From Chryseobacterium populi (GTDB taxonomy: Bacteria; Bacteroidota; Bacteroidia; Flavobacteriales; Weeksellaceae), in contig NZ_AKJY01000092.1 of assembly GCF_000282115.1 (NCBI RefSeq), positions 1 to 33,849 of the forward strand: DNA of 33,849 bases, written 5' to 3'. Positions 17,729 to 25,228 of the stretch are shown one piece after another (the first letter of the stretch is position 1; each line of letters opens with the position of its first letter). The position numbers and the translations under genes are program-made. The notes beneath the pieces were generated by a model that did not search any database, had not been told where the DNA came from, and worked only from the letters and a program-made list of their open reading frames with translations.

Positions 17729-18346
17729 ATGAAAAACATTATAATATTCCTGTTTTCTTTTGCAGCTACCTGTAACGTTTTTGGCCAAAACATAGAAAAA
17801 CCTTTTATAGAAGTAAGAGGTATCGCTAAAATAGAAAAACCCATCAAATCATATATTCTGGATATAGTGATTACCGAAGATCTTTCTTATGCCGAAGAAA
17901 AAAGAACCACGGAACAGGTAAAAAAAGCTTTTTTAGATAAAGTCAAAGCCGCAGGATTTGATGTGAGCCGGTTTAAAGAAGATCAACTTGCTTATGCATT
18001 GACTCAGTATGGCGCCGGCGGCACATCTTATAGCTTTGAAACAACTAAGCCTGCAGAAATAATAGCGCTTAATCAACTTATGGTTGATAAAACAGGTACC
18101 ACATCTATTATCACCCGCCGGATTACTTACATGCCTGTAAAGGATTTTTCAAGAATAATAGCTGCCGCCTTTGCCAATGGGAAAGAACGTGCAGAAAAGG
18201 TAGCTGCCATTTTGGGGAAAAGATTGGGGCCGCTACAGACTGTCATCGATTATTCGACTGTTGATGAAGAGGAAGAAGATACTGTTTATTACCGTCCTGA
18301 TGAAGAAAGATATTATTACCTTTCTTTAAAATACCTTATTGAATAA
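17729..18346 (+). CDS. SIMPL (DUF541)-like exported protein
   Basis: Protein of 205 residues with a signal peptide (ending NVFGQ at residue 20). The opening of the mature part, FIEVRGIAKIEKPIKSYILDIVI, and the later segment AFANGKERAEKVAAILGKRLGPLQTVID are typical of the SIMPL/DUF541 fold, whose members are periplasmic or outer-membrane proteins with no settled biochemical role; some are linked to stress resistance. The C-terminal end is acidic (VDEEEEDT) and tyrosine-rich. It follows the DUF4870-like gene by 27 bases, and its stop overlaps the only in-frame start available to the next gene as read. The cluster suggests an envelope-related function under the adjacent TPR/LuxR regulator. Confidence 0.75.
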   Translation: MKNIIIFLFSFAATCNVFGQNIEKPFIEVRGIAKIEKPIKSYILDIVITEDLSYAEEKRTTEQVKKAFLDKVKAAGFDVSRFKEDQLAYALTQYGAGGTSYSFETTKPAEIIALNQLMVDKTGTTSIITRRITYMPVKDFSRIIAAAFANGKERAEKVAAILGKRLGPLQTVIDYSTVDEEEEDTVYYRPDEERYYYLSLKYLIE

Positions 18347-18806
18347 GAGCCTATCTATTGCTGTAAAACTACAACTCCATACTTATTTTAAATTTCAGCA
18401 ATATGAAAAAAAAATATTAATCCTGCTTGCAATACTATCAATCATCATAACAGGCTGTTCAAAAGATGAATTTTCAGACAAACCCGCGCAGGAAAGAATA
18501 GTGGGTAAATGGATATTAGATTCGGTAGTAACTGAAACCATCAAACCATCTGCGCCGGCAGAAATCACTACCGAATACGGTGAAGAAGGTAATTATTTTG
18601 ATTTCCGTACTGATAGAAATCTATATTATACTTTGGGTGGTAGTGATGAACAAGCTGAACCTTACAGCATTGAAAACGAGACCACACTCAAAATCAATAA
18701 TGATGCCTTTACTATAAAAGAACTTACCGAACATAAGCTGGTTTTTGAATTTGTAAAAGTAAATACGACGTATACCCGGAAGCAAACTTATAACCTAAGC
18801 AGATAA
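18339..18806 (+). CDS. Lipocalin-like lipoprotein with a disrupted start
   Basis: The open frame encodes a lipoprotein whose hydrophobic stretch ILILLAILSIIITGCSK carries a lipobox (cysteine in ITGCS). A body with VGKWILDSV resembles small lipocalin-like Bacteroidetes proteins. The start is a problem: the only in-frame ATG/GTG/TTG is the TTG at 18339, which overlaps the upstream stop and puts 25 odd residues before the signal peptide. An ATG at 18403 stands just before, but a run of nine A leaves it out of frame and it stops after five codons. With ten A it would read MKKKILILLAILSIIITGC, a normal lipoprotein start. So this is either a base-calling error, a slipped phase-variable tract, or a recently broken gene. 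The protein is a paralogue of the next gene. Confidence 0.7.
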   Translation: MNKSLSIAVKLQLHTYFKFQQYEKKILILLAILSIIITGCSKDEFSDKPAQERIVGKWILDSVVTETIKPSAPAEITTEYGEEGNYFDFRTDRNLYYTLGGSDEQAEPYSIENETTLKINNDAFTIKELTEHKLVFEFVKVNTTYTRKQTYNLSR

Positions 18807-18864
18807 TAAAAAGGTTCATAAAAACAAGGCTGAAGAAAATATAAATATTAAAAAATAAATACAA

Positions 18865-19287
18865 ATGAAAACGAATAAATTTTTAGCAATACTATTGTTA
18901 GCAACAACTTTAATATGGACTGTCGGCTGTCAAAAAATCAGCTCCATCGATGAAGAAAACGAAACGGCACAAATAATGCAACAAAAAATACTGGGGTATT
19001 GGAACTTGGCAGAATTGATAGAAGAAACAAAAACAGGTAACGAACCTCCTGTAATCATCAACAATGACCCACAAAATGTATATTTCGAATTTTTTGCCAA
19101 CGGAAAGGGAAAAACAAATGCTGAGGGTGAAGAAGAATTCTCCTATGAAGTGAAAGCAAACAATATCCTGATATTATGGGACAATGAACAACAAATCATT
19201 GAGCTGACTGACCACAAACTGACGTTTAAAAACACTGCCACCCAAGGAAATACAACTTACACGCAAACTTATTTTTTAACCCGTTAA
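18865..19287 (+). CDS. Lipocalin-like lipoprotein, paralogue of the preceding gene
   Basis: Protein of 140 residues with a lipoprotein signal peptide (lipobox TVGCQK, cysteine at residue 22). The mature part is mainly beta and resembles lipocalin-like domains: ILGYWNLAELIEE early and IIELTDHKLTFKN with TTYTQTYFLTR at the end. The preceding gene has matching segments (IKELTEHKLVFEF and TTYTRKQTYNLSR) in the same places, so the two arose by tandem duplication. Such proteins are taken to sit in the inner or outer membrane facing the periplasm; no ligand or activity is known. It follows its paralogue by 58 bases. A small hairpin (CCCGTT/AACGGG, 19280-19298) overlaps its stop. Confidence 0.75.
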   Translation: MKTNKFLAILLLATTLIWTVGCQKISSIDEENETAQIMQQKILGYWNLAELIEETKTGNEPPVIINNDPQNVYFEFFANGKGKTNAEGEEEFSYEVKANNILILWDNEQQIIELTDHKLTFKNTATQGNTTYTQTYFLTR

Positions 19288-19360
19288 CGAAAAACGGGAT
19301 TTGAAATTGAAAAATAATGGTATCTTAATCAGGCAGTATAAAACATATAATATTAAGAAA

Positions 19361-19717
19361 ATGAAAATATTTTACAGCCTGCTACTTATTCTTGCAATCT
19401 CCTGCAATGGTACAGAAAAAAACAATAATACAGCAAAAAGCACAGATGCAGATTCTACTCTGAAGTGGATAGATTACCATGAAGGAGAACTGCCTCCTGT
19501 AGGATATTATGCCGCATTGGACAGCACCATTAAAAAATGGAACATCCGGTACGAACGCATTGACGGCGGTTGTGAAGTGATACCCGGCAAAAAACAACAG
19601 TATGAACAAAACAATGAACAATATTTCCGCTTACTGGAGAAACAATTTGGAAAGGACTGGCGTAAACGTTTTGATATGGAGGTAACCATATTAGACAGTA
19701 TTTTGAATAAAAAATAA
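19361..19717 (+). CDS. Small lipoprotein of unknown function
   Basis: The frame is open from a TTG at 19301, but ATG at 19361 gives a compact lipoprotein signal (MKIFYSLLLILAISCNG, lipobox AISC), so I place the start there, for 118 residues. After a polar linker (TEKNNNTAKSTD) the mature part contains YHEGELPPVGYYAALDSTIKK and ends in a charged helical segment (EKQFGKDWRKRFDMEVTILDSILNKK). I recognise no family. It is the last gene of the plus-strand run before a bidirectional terminator, which suggests it belongs with the SIMPL-like and lipocalin-like genes. Confidence 0.65.
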   Translation: MKIFYSLLLILAISCNGTEKNNNTAKSTDADSTLKWIDYHEGELPPVGYYAALDSTIKKWNIRYERIDGGCEVIPGKKQQYEQNNEQYFRLLEKQFGKDWRKRFDMEVTILDSILNKK

Positions 19718-19733
19718 CATCTCATCACATAAA

Positions 19734-19758
19734 AAAACCTTGTCAGTGACAAGGTTTT
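19734..19758. terminator. Bidirectional terminator between the lipoprotein run and scoB
   Basis: Perfect 12-base arms AAAACCTTGTCA and TGACAAGGTTTT around a single G, with A and T runs on both sides. It lies between the converging stops at 19717 and 19767 and would serve both strands. Confidence 0.85.
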
Positions 19759-19766
19759 GGTTTTAT

Positions 19767-20420
19767 TTAGAACTGCATTTCAGGAATTTCACCTTCAATA
19801 ATCAGGTCGGCTTCTGTAGATTGAACAATGTGTTCTACCGACACTCCCGGGGCTCTTTCAATAAGTTTAAATCCGACCGGTGTTACATCTAAAACCGCAA
19901 GCTCGGTAACTACTCTTTTTACGCAGTTTACACCGGTTAAAGGAAGTGTACATTTTTTTAAAATTTTACTTTCACCTGCTTTGTTGACGTGCATCATCGC
20001 AACGATGATATTTTCAGCAGATGCTACAAGATCCATTGCGCCACCCATTCCTTTGACCATTTTTCCGGGAATTTTCCAGTTGGCAATATCACCGTTCTCT
20101 GAAACTTCCATGGCTCCGAGAATCGTTAAGTCTACCTTCTGGCCACGAATCATGCCGAAACTGAAAGCAGAATCAAAAAATGAACCGCCATCCAAAATGG
20201 TGATCGTCTGTTTTCCCGCATTGATGATATCCGCATCTTCTTCGCCTTCGAAAGGGAACGGCCCCATTCCGAGAACTCCGTTTTCACTTTGAAATTCTAC
20301 GGAAATACCATCCGGAACGTAGTTGGCAACCAAAGTAGGAATCCCTATTCCTAAGTTTACATAGTAACGGTCTTTCAGTTCTTTTGAAATTCTTTTTGCA
20401 ATTTGTTCTTTTGTGAGCAT
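19767..20420 (-). CDS. scoB: Succinyl-CoA:3-ketoacid CoA-transferase subunit B
   Basis: Beta subunit of the family I CoA-transferase that moves CoA between succinate and acetoacetate (ketone body and branched-chain catabolism). The catalytic glutamate that forms the glutamyl-CoA thioester is Glu46 in EFQSENGVLG. VNLGIGIPTLVANYVP at residues 21-36, GGSFFDSAFSFGMIRGQKVD near 97-116 and GMGGAMDLV near 145 are standard for the subunit. Length (217) is normal. The alpha subunit lies on the same strand at 22410-23111, but an oppositely oriented ABC transporter separates them, so the two cannot share an ordinary transcript without reading through that gene in antisense. Confidence 0.95.
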   Translation of the reverse strand: MLTKEQIAKRISKELKDRYYVNLGIGIPTLVANYVPDGISVEFQSENGVLGMGPFPFEGEEDADIINAGKQTITILDGGSFFDSAFSFGMIRGQKVDLTILGAMEVSENGDIANWKIPGKMVKGMGGAMDLVASAENIIVAMMHVNKAGESKILKKCTLPLTGVNCVKRVVTELAVLDVTPVGFKLIERAPGVSVEHIVQSTEADLIIEGEIPEMQF

Positions 20421-20480
20421 ATTAAAAACTTAGACCGCAATTTAATTATTTTCACTTGAATACAAAAGACCTTTATTATT

Positions 20481-20488
20481 CAAAATTA
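20481..20488 (-). promoter_or_regulatory. Candidate -7 promoter element for scoB
   Basis: The minus strand reads TAATTTTG (TAnnTTTG), with the predicted start about 55 bases before the scoB ATG. It supports scoB having its own promoter apart from scoA. No -33 element was identified. Confidence 0.35.
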
Positions 20489-20516
20489 TTAATATCATAA
20501 GTCAAAATAATATCTT

Positions 20517-20524
20517 TAATTTTG
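20517..20524 (+). promoter_or_regulatory. Candidate -7 promoter element for the ABC transporter
   Basis: TAATTTTG matches TAnnTTTG and lies 18 bases before the ATG at 20542, giving a short leader. It stands back to back with the scoB element. Confidence 0.4.
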
Positions 20525-20541
20525 CAACATTATTTAGCAGA

Positions 20542-22344
20542 ATGAAAATACTTTTAAGATACCTTAAACCTTACCAATGGCTGGTTGCCCTCTCCTTATT
20601 GCTGGCAGCTATTAATCAGGTTTTTTCTTTATTTGCTCCGGCAATTACAGGTAATATCCTGGATCGATTGGTTACCCATCCCAATTTTTTTGACAAGGAA
20701 AAACTCTTACCAAGAAATCTGAACCAGTATTTATATGGTGATGGAATTTATCATGGTGTTTTTTATTTTTTAGGATTACTTATCGGCACAGCCATGGTCA
20801 GCAGAATTGCTAAAGCATTTCAGGATTATGCGGTAAGTGTTATTACCCAAAAGTTTGGTGCAAAAATCTTTACAGACGGCTTACGACATTCAATGGCCCT
20901 CCCTTTTCAGGAATTTGAAGATCAGAGGAGTGGTGAAACCCTGTCGATTTTAACGAAAGTAAGAGAAGATTCCGTAAAATTCATTAACAGCTTTATTAAT
21001 ATTTTCTTTGGAATTTTAGTCAGTATTATTTTCGTTTCTGTTTATGCCATCCGCTTACACTGGTCGATCATGCCAGTGTATATCTGTGGAATTTTCCTGA
21101 TTGCTTTTATCACCAATTTACTGAGCAAAAGAATAAAAAACATTCAGAAAAATATTGTTTCGGAAACCACAGCCTTAGCCGGAAGTACTACGGAAAGCTT
21201 AAGAAATATAGAAATTGTTAAAAGTTTGGGGTTAACGAACCAGGAAGTCATCCGTTTAAATAATAATACCTATAAGATTCTTGGGCTTGAACTCAGAAAG
21301 GTTAAAAGCATCCGTTCTCTCAGCTTTATCCAGGGAACCATGGTTAATTTTCTTCAGCAGATGATTACTTTAACCCTGCTTTTATTAATTTTTAAAAATA
21401 TCGTTACTCCCGGGCAATACCTGTCTCTGATGTTTTATGGTTTTTTCATTTTCGGACCAATGCAGGAAATCGGAAACATTATTATCTCTTACCGTGAAGC
21501 TGAAGCTTCTCTTTATAATTTTGATCATCTGATGAAAAAGGAGGTGGAGGAAAAGCCACTTCATCCGAAACAGATTGGTGCTATTGAGGAACTGGAATTC
21601 AAACACGTTTCTTTTAAACACCAGTCGGCTCAATACAAAGCCTTAAATAACATCTCTTTTGATGTTAAGAATGGAGAAACCATTGCGTTTGTGGGGCCAA
21701 GCGGTTCGGGGAAAAGCACACTGGTAAAATTGCTGGTTGGGCTTTACAGGCCTCAGGAGGGGAATATTTTTTACAATACAATCAACGGAAAAGAATTTGA
21801 TTTTGACGAGCTGAGAAATCAGATTGGGTTTGTAACCCAGGATACCCAGCTTTTTGCAGGAACAATTAAAGAAAACCTTCTTTTTGTGAACCCTAAAGCA
21901 ACGGAAGAGGAATTGGAAATTGCTTTGCAGAAAGCAAGCTGTACTGCATTGTTAGCAAGAGCTGAAAAAGGCATCGAAACGGTAATAGGTGAAGGTGGGC
22001 TGAAGCTGAGTGGTGGGGAAAAACAAAGAATTGCCATCGCACGGGCCCTTTTAAGAAAGCCTCATTTACTCATTTTCGATGAAGCAACTTCAGCCCTGGA
22101 CAGTATTACGGAAGAGGAAATAACATCTACCATAAAAAATATTTCAAAAGAAAAGGAACAAATTACGGTTCTCATTGCCCATCGCTTAAGTACGATTATG
22201 CATGCGGACCGGATTTATGTGCTTGAACGCGGACAAGTAATCGAAACGGGTTCTCACGATAATTTAATTGCTGAAAAAGGATTATATTATGCGATGTGGC
22301 GACAACAGATCGGGGAAAGAAAAATGCCGGTTTCACTGGAATAA
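20542..22344 (+). CDS. ABC half-transporter (fused membrane and ATPase domains)
   Basis: Exporter-type ABC protein of 600 residues. The N-terminal half (to about residue 320) has six predicted membrane spans of the ABC transporter type 1 fold; the C-terminal half is the ATPase. Walker A GPSGSGKST lies near residue 386, the Q-loop at FVTQDTQLFAG near 432, the signature LSGGEKQ near 489, Walker B LLIFDEAT near 512 and the H-loop AHRLST near 547. It resembles the MdlB/MsbA-like multidrug or lipid exporters and should act as a homodimer, since no partner gene is adjacent. The substrate is unknown. It is inserted on the opposite strand between scoB and scoA and has its own promoter candidate and terminator. 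Confidence 0.93.
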   Translation: MKILLRYLKPYQWLVALSLLLAAINQVFSLFAPAITGNILDRLVTHPNFFDKEKLLPRNLNQYLYGDGIYHGVFYFLGLLIGTAMVSRIAKAFQDYAVSVITQKFGAKIFTDGLRHSMALPFQEFEDQRSGETLSILTKVREDSVKFINSFINIFFGILVSIIFVSVYAIRLHWSIMPVYICGIFLIAFITNLLSKRIKNIQKNIVSETTALAGSTTESLRNIEIVKSLGLTNQEVIRLNNNTYKILGLELRKVKSIRSLSFIQGTMVNFLQQMITLTLLLLIFKNIVTPGQYLSLMFYGFFIFGPMQEIGNIIISYREAEASLYNFDHLMKKEVEEKPLHPKQIGAIEELEFKHVSFKHQSAQYKALNNISFDVKNGETIAFVGPSGSGKSTLVKLLVGLYRPQEGNIFYNTINGKEFDFDELRNQIGFVTQDTQLFAGTIKENLLFVNPKATEEELEIALQKASCTALLARAEKGIETVIGEGGLKLSGGEKQRIAIARALLRKPHLLIFDEATSALDSITEEEITSTIKNISKEKEQITVLIAHRLSTIMHADRIYVLERGQVIETGSHDNLIAEKGLYYAMWRQQIGERKMPVSLE

Positions 22345-22347
22345 AGA

Positions 22348-22380
22348 AAGCGCTGAATATGTTTCAGCGCTTCTTTTTTT
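22348..22380. terminator. Bidirectional terminator between the ABC transporter gene and scoA
   Basis: Arms AAGCGCTGAA and TTCAGCGCTT (10 bases, perfect) with a five-base loop, followed by CTTTTTTTT on the plus strand. It starts 4 bases after the transporter stop and lies 30 bases beyond the scoA stop on the other strand. Confidence 0.85.
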
Positions 22381-22409
22381 TATGATAAATACTGACTTTC
22401 GACAGAAAT

Positions 22410-23111
22410 TTATTCTTTTACCCTTACTGTTCTCTGCTCAATTCTCTTCTCGAACTTTTCACCCTGGAAAATCCTTTGGATCATAATCCCGGGAATATGA
22501 ATCTGATTAGGGTCTAATTGTCCGGGTTCTACCAATTCTTCCACTTCGGCAATGGTAATTTTCCCTGCCCCGGCCATCGGATGATTAAAGTTTCTTGCAG
22601 ATCCTTTAAAGATAAGGTTTCCTGCATGATCTCCTTTCCAGGCTTTTACAATGGAATAATCAGCTTTGTAGGCATGCTCCAGAATGTGGGGTTTTCCGTT
22701 GAAATCTTTTACTTCCTTACCTTCTGCCACTTCAGTTCCAAAACCTGCAGGGGTATAAAAAGCAGGAATTCCCGCCTGGGCAGCTCTGCATTTTTCTGCA
22801 AGGGTTCCCTGTGGTGTAAGCTCAACCTCCAGTTCTCCGGAAAGCATCTGTCTTTCAAACTCCGCATTTTCTCCTACATAAGAAGAAATCATTTTTTTAA
22901 TCTGTCTTTTGTGAAGCAGTAATCCTAAGCCGAAGTCGTCAACTCCTGCATTGTTTGAAATACATGTAAGATCTTTCACATCGCTTTCTACCAAAGCATT
23001 GATTGAGTTTTCAGGAATACCGCAGAGCCCGAAACCACCCAGCATTAACGTCATTCCATCCTGAATTCCTTCGATGGCCTCCTTTGCATTTTTTACTCTT
23101 TTATCTATCAT
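22410..23111 (-). CDS. scoA: Succinyl-CoA:3-ketoacid CoA-transferase subunit A
   Basis: Alpha subunit of the same CoA-transferase as the gene at 19767-20420. Family landmarks are [21 protein letters not shown] near residues 20-40, [18 protein letters not shown] near 50-68, [30 protein letters not shown] near 97-126 and the C-terminal [22 protein letters not shown]. Length (233) is normal. In most bacteria it is directly followed by scoB; here the next gene downstream is the plus-strand ABC transporter, and a strong hairpin ends this gene before it. Confidence 0.95.
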   Translation of the reverse strand: MIDKRVKNAKEAIEGIQDGMTLMLGGFGLCGIPENSINALVESDVKDLTCISNNAGVDDFGLGLLLHKRQIKKMISSYVGENAEFERQMLSGELEVELTPQGTLAEKCRAAQAGIPAFYTPAGFGTEVAEGKEVKDFNGKPHILEHAYKADYSIVKAWKGDHAGNLIFKGSARNFNHPMAGAGKITIAEVEELVEPGQLDPNQIHIPGIMIQRIFQGEKFEKRIEQRTVRVKE

Positions 23112-23358
23112 GAAATATTAGATTTTTCTGTTGGCTAAATTTAATAATTTTTCTCATAACTGAGCTATCGGCATTACTACTTCCAGATCATTACCCGACT
23201 GAAGTTTTATCCGTAATTAGATGTTGTTTTTAATATACTTCTCTTGAATAATGATTTTTTTTCATTTTCCTTTGACCAAAAACACCAAAAATTACACAAA
23301 AGTGTAAAATGTATTTAAAATCATTTATCTTTTTTTGCATTAAAAATTGTACCTAACC

Positions 23359-24048
23359 ATGAGTGAAGAATTTTGTTCCAACTGTAAGCAAACTGTAAAA
23401 CCCAAAAGGATCGACGGCCGTTATATCATCAGTGAAATTGAGCACGTTCTACATTTTGAAAGAGGGATCTTATATACAATAAGAGAATTATTGATAAAAC
23501 CCGGAGAAAACATTAAGAATTTCATCACTGAAAATAGAAGCAGACTTGTAAAACCTGTTATATTCATTATTGTAACCTCATTAATTTATACCTTAATCAG
23601 CAAATTCTTTCATATCGAAGAAGGTTATATTAAATTTGATGAGATAAAAGGATCGCAAATAATTTCAATTAATGATTGGATTCAAAGTCATTACGGATAT
23701 TCAAATATCATAATGGGTGGATTTATTGCTTTTTGGTTAAAAATATTTTTCAGAAAATATAATTATAATTTTTTTGAAATATTGATTTTACTGTGTTTTA
23801 TCCTTGGAATGGAAATGCTGTTATTTTCTGTTTTTGCCCTTTTTGAGGGATTAACCAAATTTCCTTTGATGCAGGTTGCTGCAATTATTGTCTTTATCTA
23901 CTTTTCCTGGGCAGTCGGACAATTTTTCGACAAAACTAAGGTCGCAAGCTATACAAAAGCTCTTGTTTCTTATCTATTAGGAATGATTACATTTGGGCTT
24001 TCAGTAGGTTTTTTGGGAGTTTTAGCCGACTTAATTACAAAACGTTAA
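23359..24048 (+). CDS. DUF3667 domain membrane protein
   Basis: Starts with a cytoplasmic zinc-ribbon-like piece (CSNCKQTVKPKRIDGRYI, one CxxC pair visible) and the conserved HVLHFERGILYTIRELLIKPGENIKNFI segment, then four or so membrane spans; both traits fit DUF3667, a Bacteroidetes family of unknown function. The frame is open from TTG at 23347, but ATG at 23359 begins the typical MSEEFCSNC start, giving 229 residues. It is divergent from scoA across about 250 bases and converges on the sdhC-like gene. The second zinc pair expected of a full zinc ribbon is missing, as in many members of the family. Confidence 0.82.
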   Translation: MSEEFCSNCKQTVKPKRIDGRYIISEIEHVLHFERGILYTIRELLIKPGENIKNFITENRSRLVKPVIFIIVTSLIYTLISKFFHIEEGYIKFDEIKGSQIISINDWIQSHYGYSNIIMGGFIAFWLKIFFRKYNYNFFEILILLCFILGMEMLLFSVFALFEGLTKFPLMQVAAIIVFIYFSWAVGQFFDKTKVASYTKALVSYLLGMITFGLSVGFLGVLADLITKR

Positions 24049-24142
24049 AGAGCAGGTATGCTCATCGCATTTTCGATTTTACTGGTCTTGTTCTTAATAA
24101 GCAGAAAAAAGCAATATAATTCACCACTTATCTATGTTAAAA

Positions 24143-24805
24143 TTATCTTATAAAATGGTGAAATAAAGCGATGAATATAAAGCAAGCAGGAACAAAAACC
24201 GCAAAATATTTACCGAATTGGGCCAATGCCCGTGCATATTTATTATTAAACCCTACCGACTGCATTGAGGAATAAAATCCATGCCATAAGTGTAACCCCA
24301 ACAGTACAAATGCACCACAATACAAAAAGGTACGAACCGGGCTTTGAAATTTGTGTACCAGTTCGCCGTAATATCTTGTTTCACTGGGTACATTCATTTC
24401 AATAAATTTGTAATTCAGCTCCTGAAACCAGAAGTCATACCAGTGAAGACAAAAATAAGAAAGAATGACTGCCCCCGAAATAATCATATTCCTTGAAGCC
24501 CAGGAACTGTTTGCAGAGCTTGCATTGTAAGCATAGCCTACCGGCCTTGCCCTGCGATTCTGGATCTCTAAAATAAATCCCATAATAAAATGAAAAAGTA
24601 ACCCGAATATAAGAATGGGCTGCCCTATATATTGTACCAACGGATTGTATCCCATGAAGTGAGAAACACGGTTAAAAAGATCCTCGCTTATTACAGAAGT
24701 CAGATTAAGCGATACATGCAGCATTAAAAAAGTGATCAGAAAAAAGCCCGAAAGTCCCATGGCTACTTTCCTCATAATGGATGAATTCAAAAGCTGTTTT
24801 GCCAT
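24143..24805 (-). CDS. sdhC: Succinate dehydrogenase/fumarate reductase cytochrome b subunit
   Basis: Membrane anchor of the Bacteroidetes type B succinate:quinone oxidoreductase (cytochrome b558 family): one polypeptide of 220 residues with five predicted spans that carries two hemes. Histidines in the spans that could ligate heme or line the quinone site are in FLMLHVSLNL, LLFHFIMGF, YFCLHWYDF and LLGLHLWHGF. The family normally sits in an sdhCAB operon, but here no flavoprotein or iron-sulfur gene follows: downstream is the convergent DUF3667 gene. So it is either a second, orphan copy or the subunits are encoded elsewhere. A perfect AT-rich palindrome lies about 65-85 bases upstream. Confidence 0.88.
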   Translation of the reverse strand: MAKQLLNSSIMRKVAMGLSGFFLITFLMLHVSLNLTSVISEDLFNRVSHFMGYNPLVQYIGQPILIFGLLFHFIMGFILEIQNRRARPVGYAYNASSANSSWASRNMIISGAVILSYFCLHWYDFWFQELNYKFIEMNVPSETRYYGELVHKFQSPVRTFLYCGAFVLLGLHLWHGFYSSMQSVGFNNKYARALAQFGKYFAVFVPACFIFIALFHHFIR

Positions 24806-25171
24806 ACCTGAAATTTTAGTTTTTATTTAAGACAATTTGATTTTTAATATTGGACAAACATCATTAACTTTTTTATAACATTATAAAAAAGAATACAAAC
24901 TCAGTGTCCGGACCTTAATACTTAATGTAGCTCCTGCTGTCTAAGATATTGAAAACCTCCGGTGACTAAAATATTCTGTATTATATCTATATAATTCTGA
25001 CACAAATAAATCATAAAATAACTAATAAACAATAACCTAAATTCAAACAAGTAGCTATATTCACAGTTTGCCATATTGATTACTATATCATTGAAGTTAG
25101 AAAAAAATAAATTTGGTTACAAAGCTTTCGGGATTGGCCGATTCATCAGAAAGAAAAAAAACTTTATCAAT
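24806..25171. other. Intergenic stretch upstream of sdhC, no gene seen
   Basis: About 370 AT-rich bases between the sdhC start and the terminator of the metallophosphoesterase gene. Apart from the palindrome at 24868-24891 I see no open frame, RNA gene or clear promoter; frequent stops occur in all frames. Confidence 0.6.
24868..24891. promoter_or_regulatory. Perfect AT-rich palindrome upstream of sdhC (operator candidate)
   Basis: Arms CTTTTTTATAA and TTATAAAAAAG (11 bases, perfect) around a central CA, 63 bases before the sdhC ATG. The position suits a regulator binding site near the promoter. It could also be a weak hairpin. Confidence 0.4.
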
Positions 25172-25211
25172 AAACAGAAAAAGCGGAAAGTACTTTCCGC
25201 TTTTTCTGTTT
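25172..25211 (-). terminator. Terminator of the metallophosphoesterase gene
   Basis: A perfect 40-base palindrome, two 20-base arms with no mismatch, centred on GTAC, with GCGG/CCGC in mid-arm and A/T runs outside. It begins 18 bases past the stop at 25229. Being symmetrical it could end transcription on either strand. Confidence 0.85.
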
Positions 25212-25228
25212 GATATTTAATTTATATT

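Noticed and set aside
22268..22486. Open frame bridging the end of the ABC transporter gene and scoA
   Set aside because: It overlaps two well-supported genes and runs through the bidirectional terminator; the product resembles nothing.
24119..24165. TTCACCA/TGGTGAA inverted repeat at the end of sdhC
   Set aside because: One arm is inside the coding end of sdhC, the loop is about 30 bases and no T run follows; probably chance.
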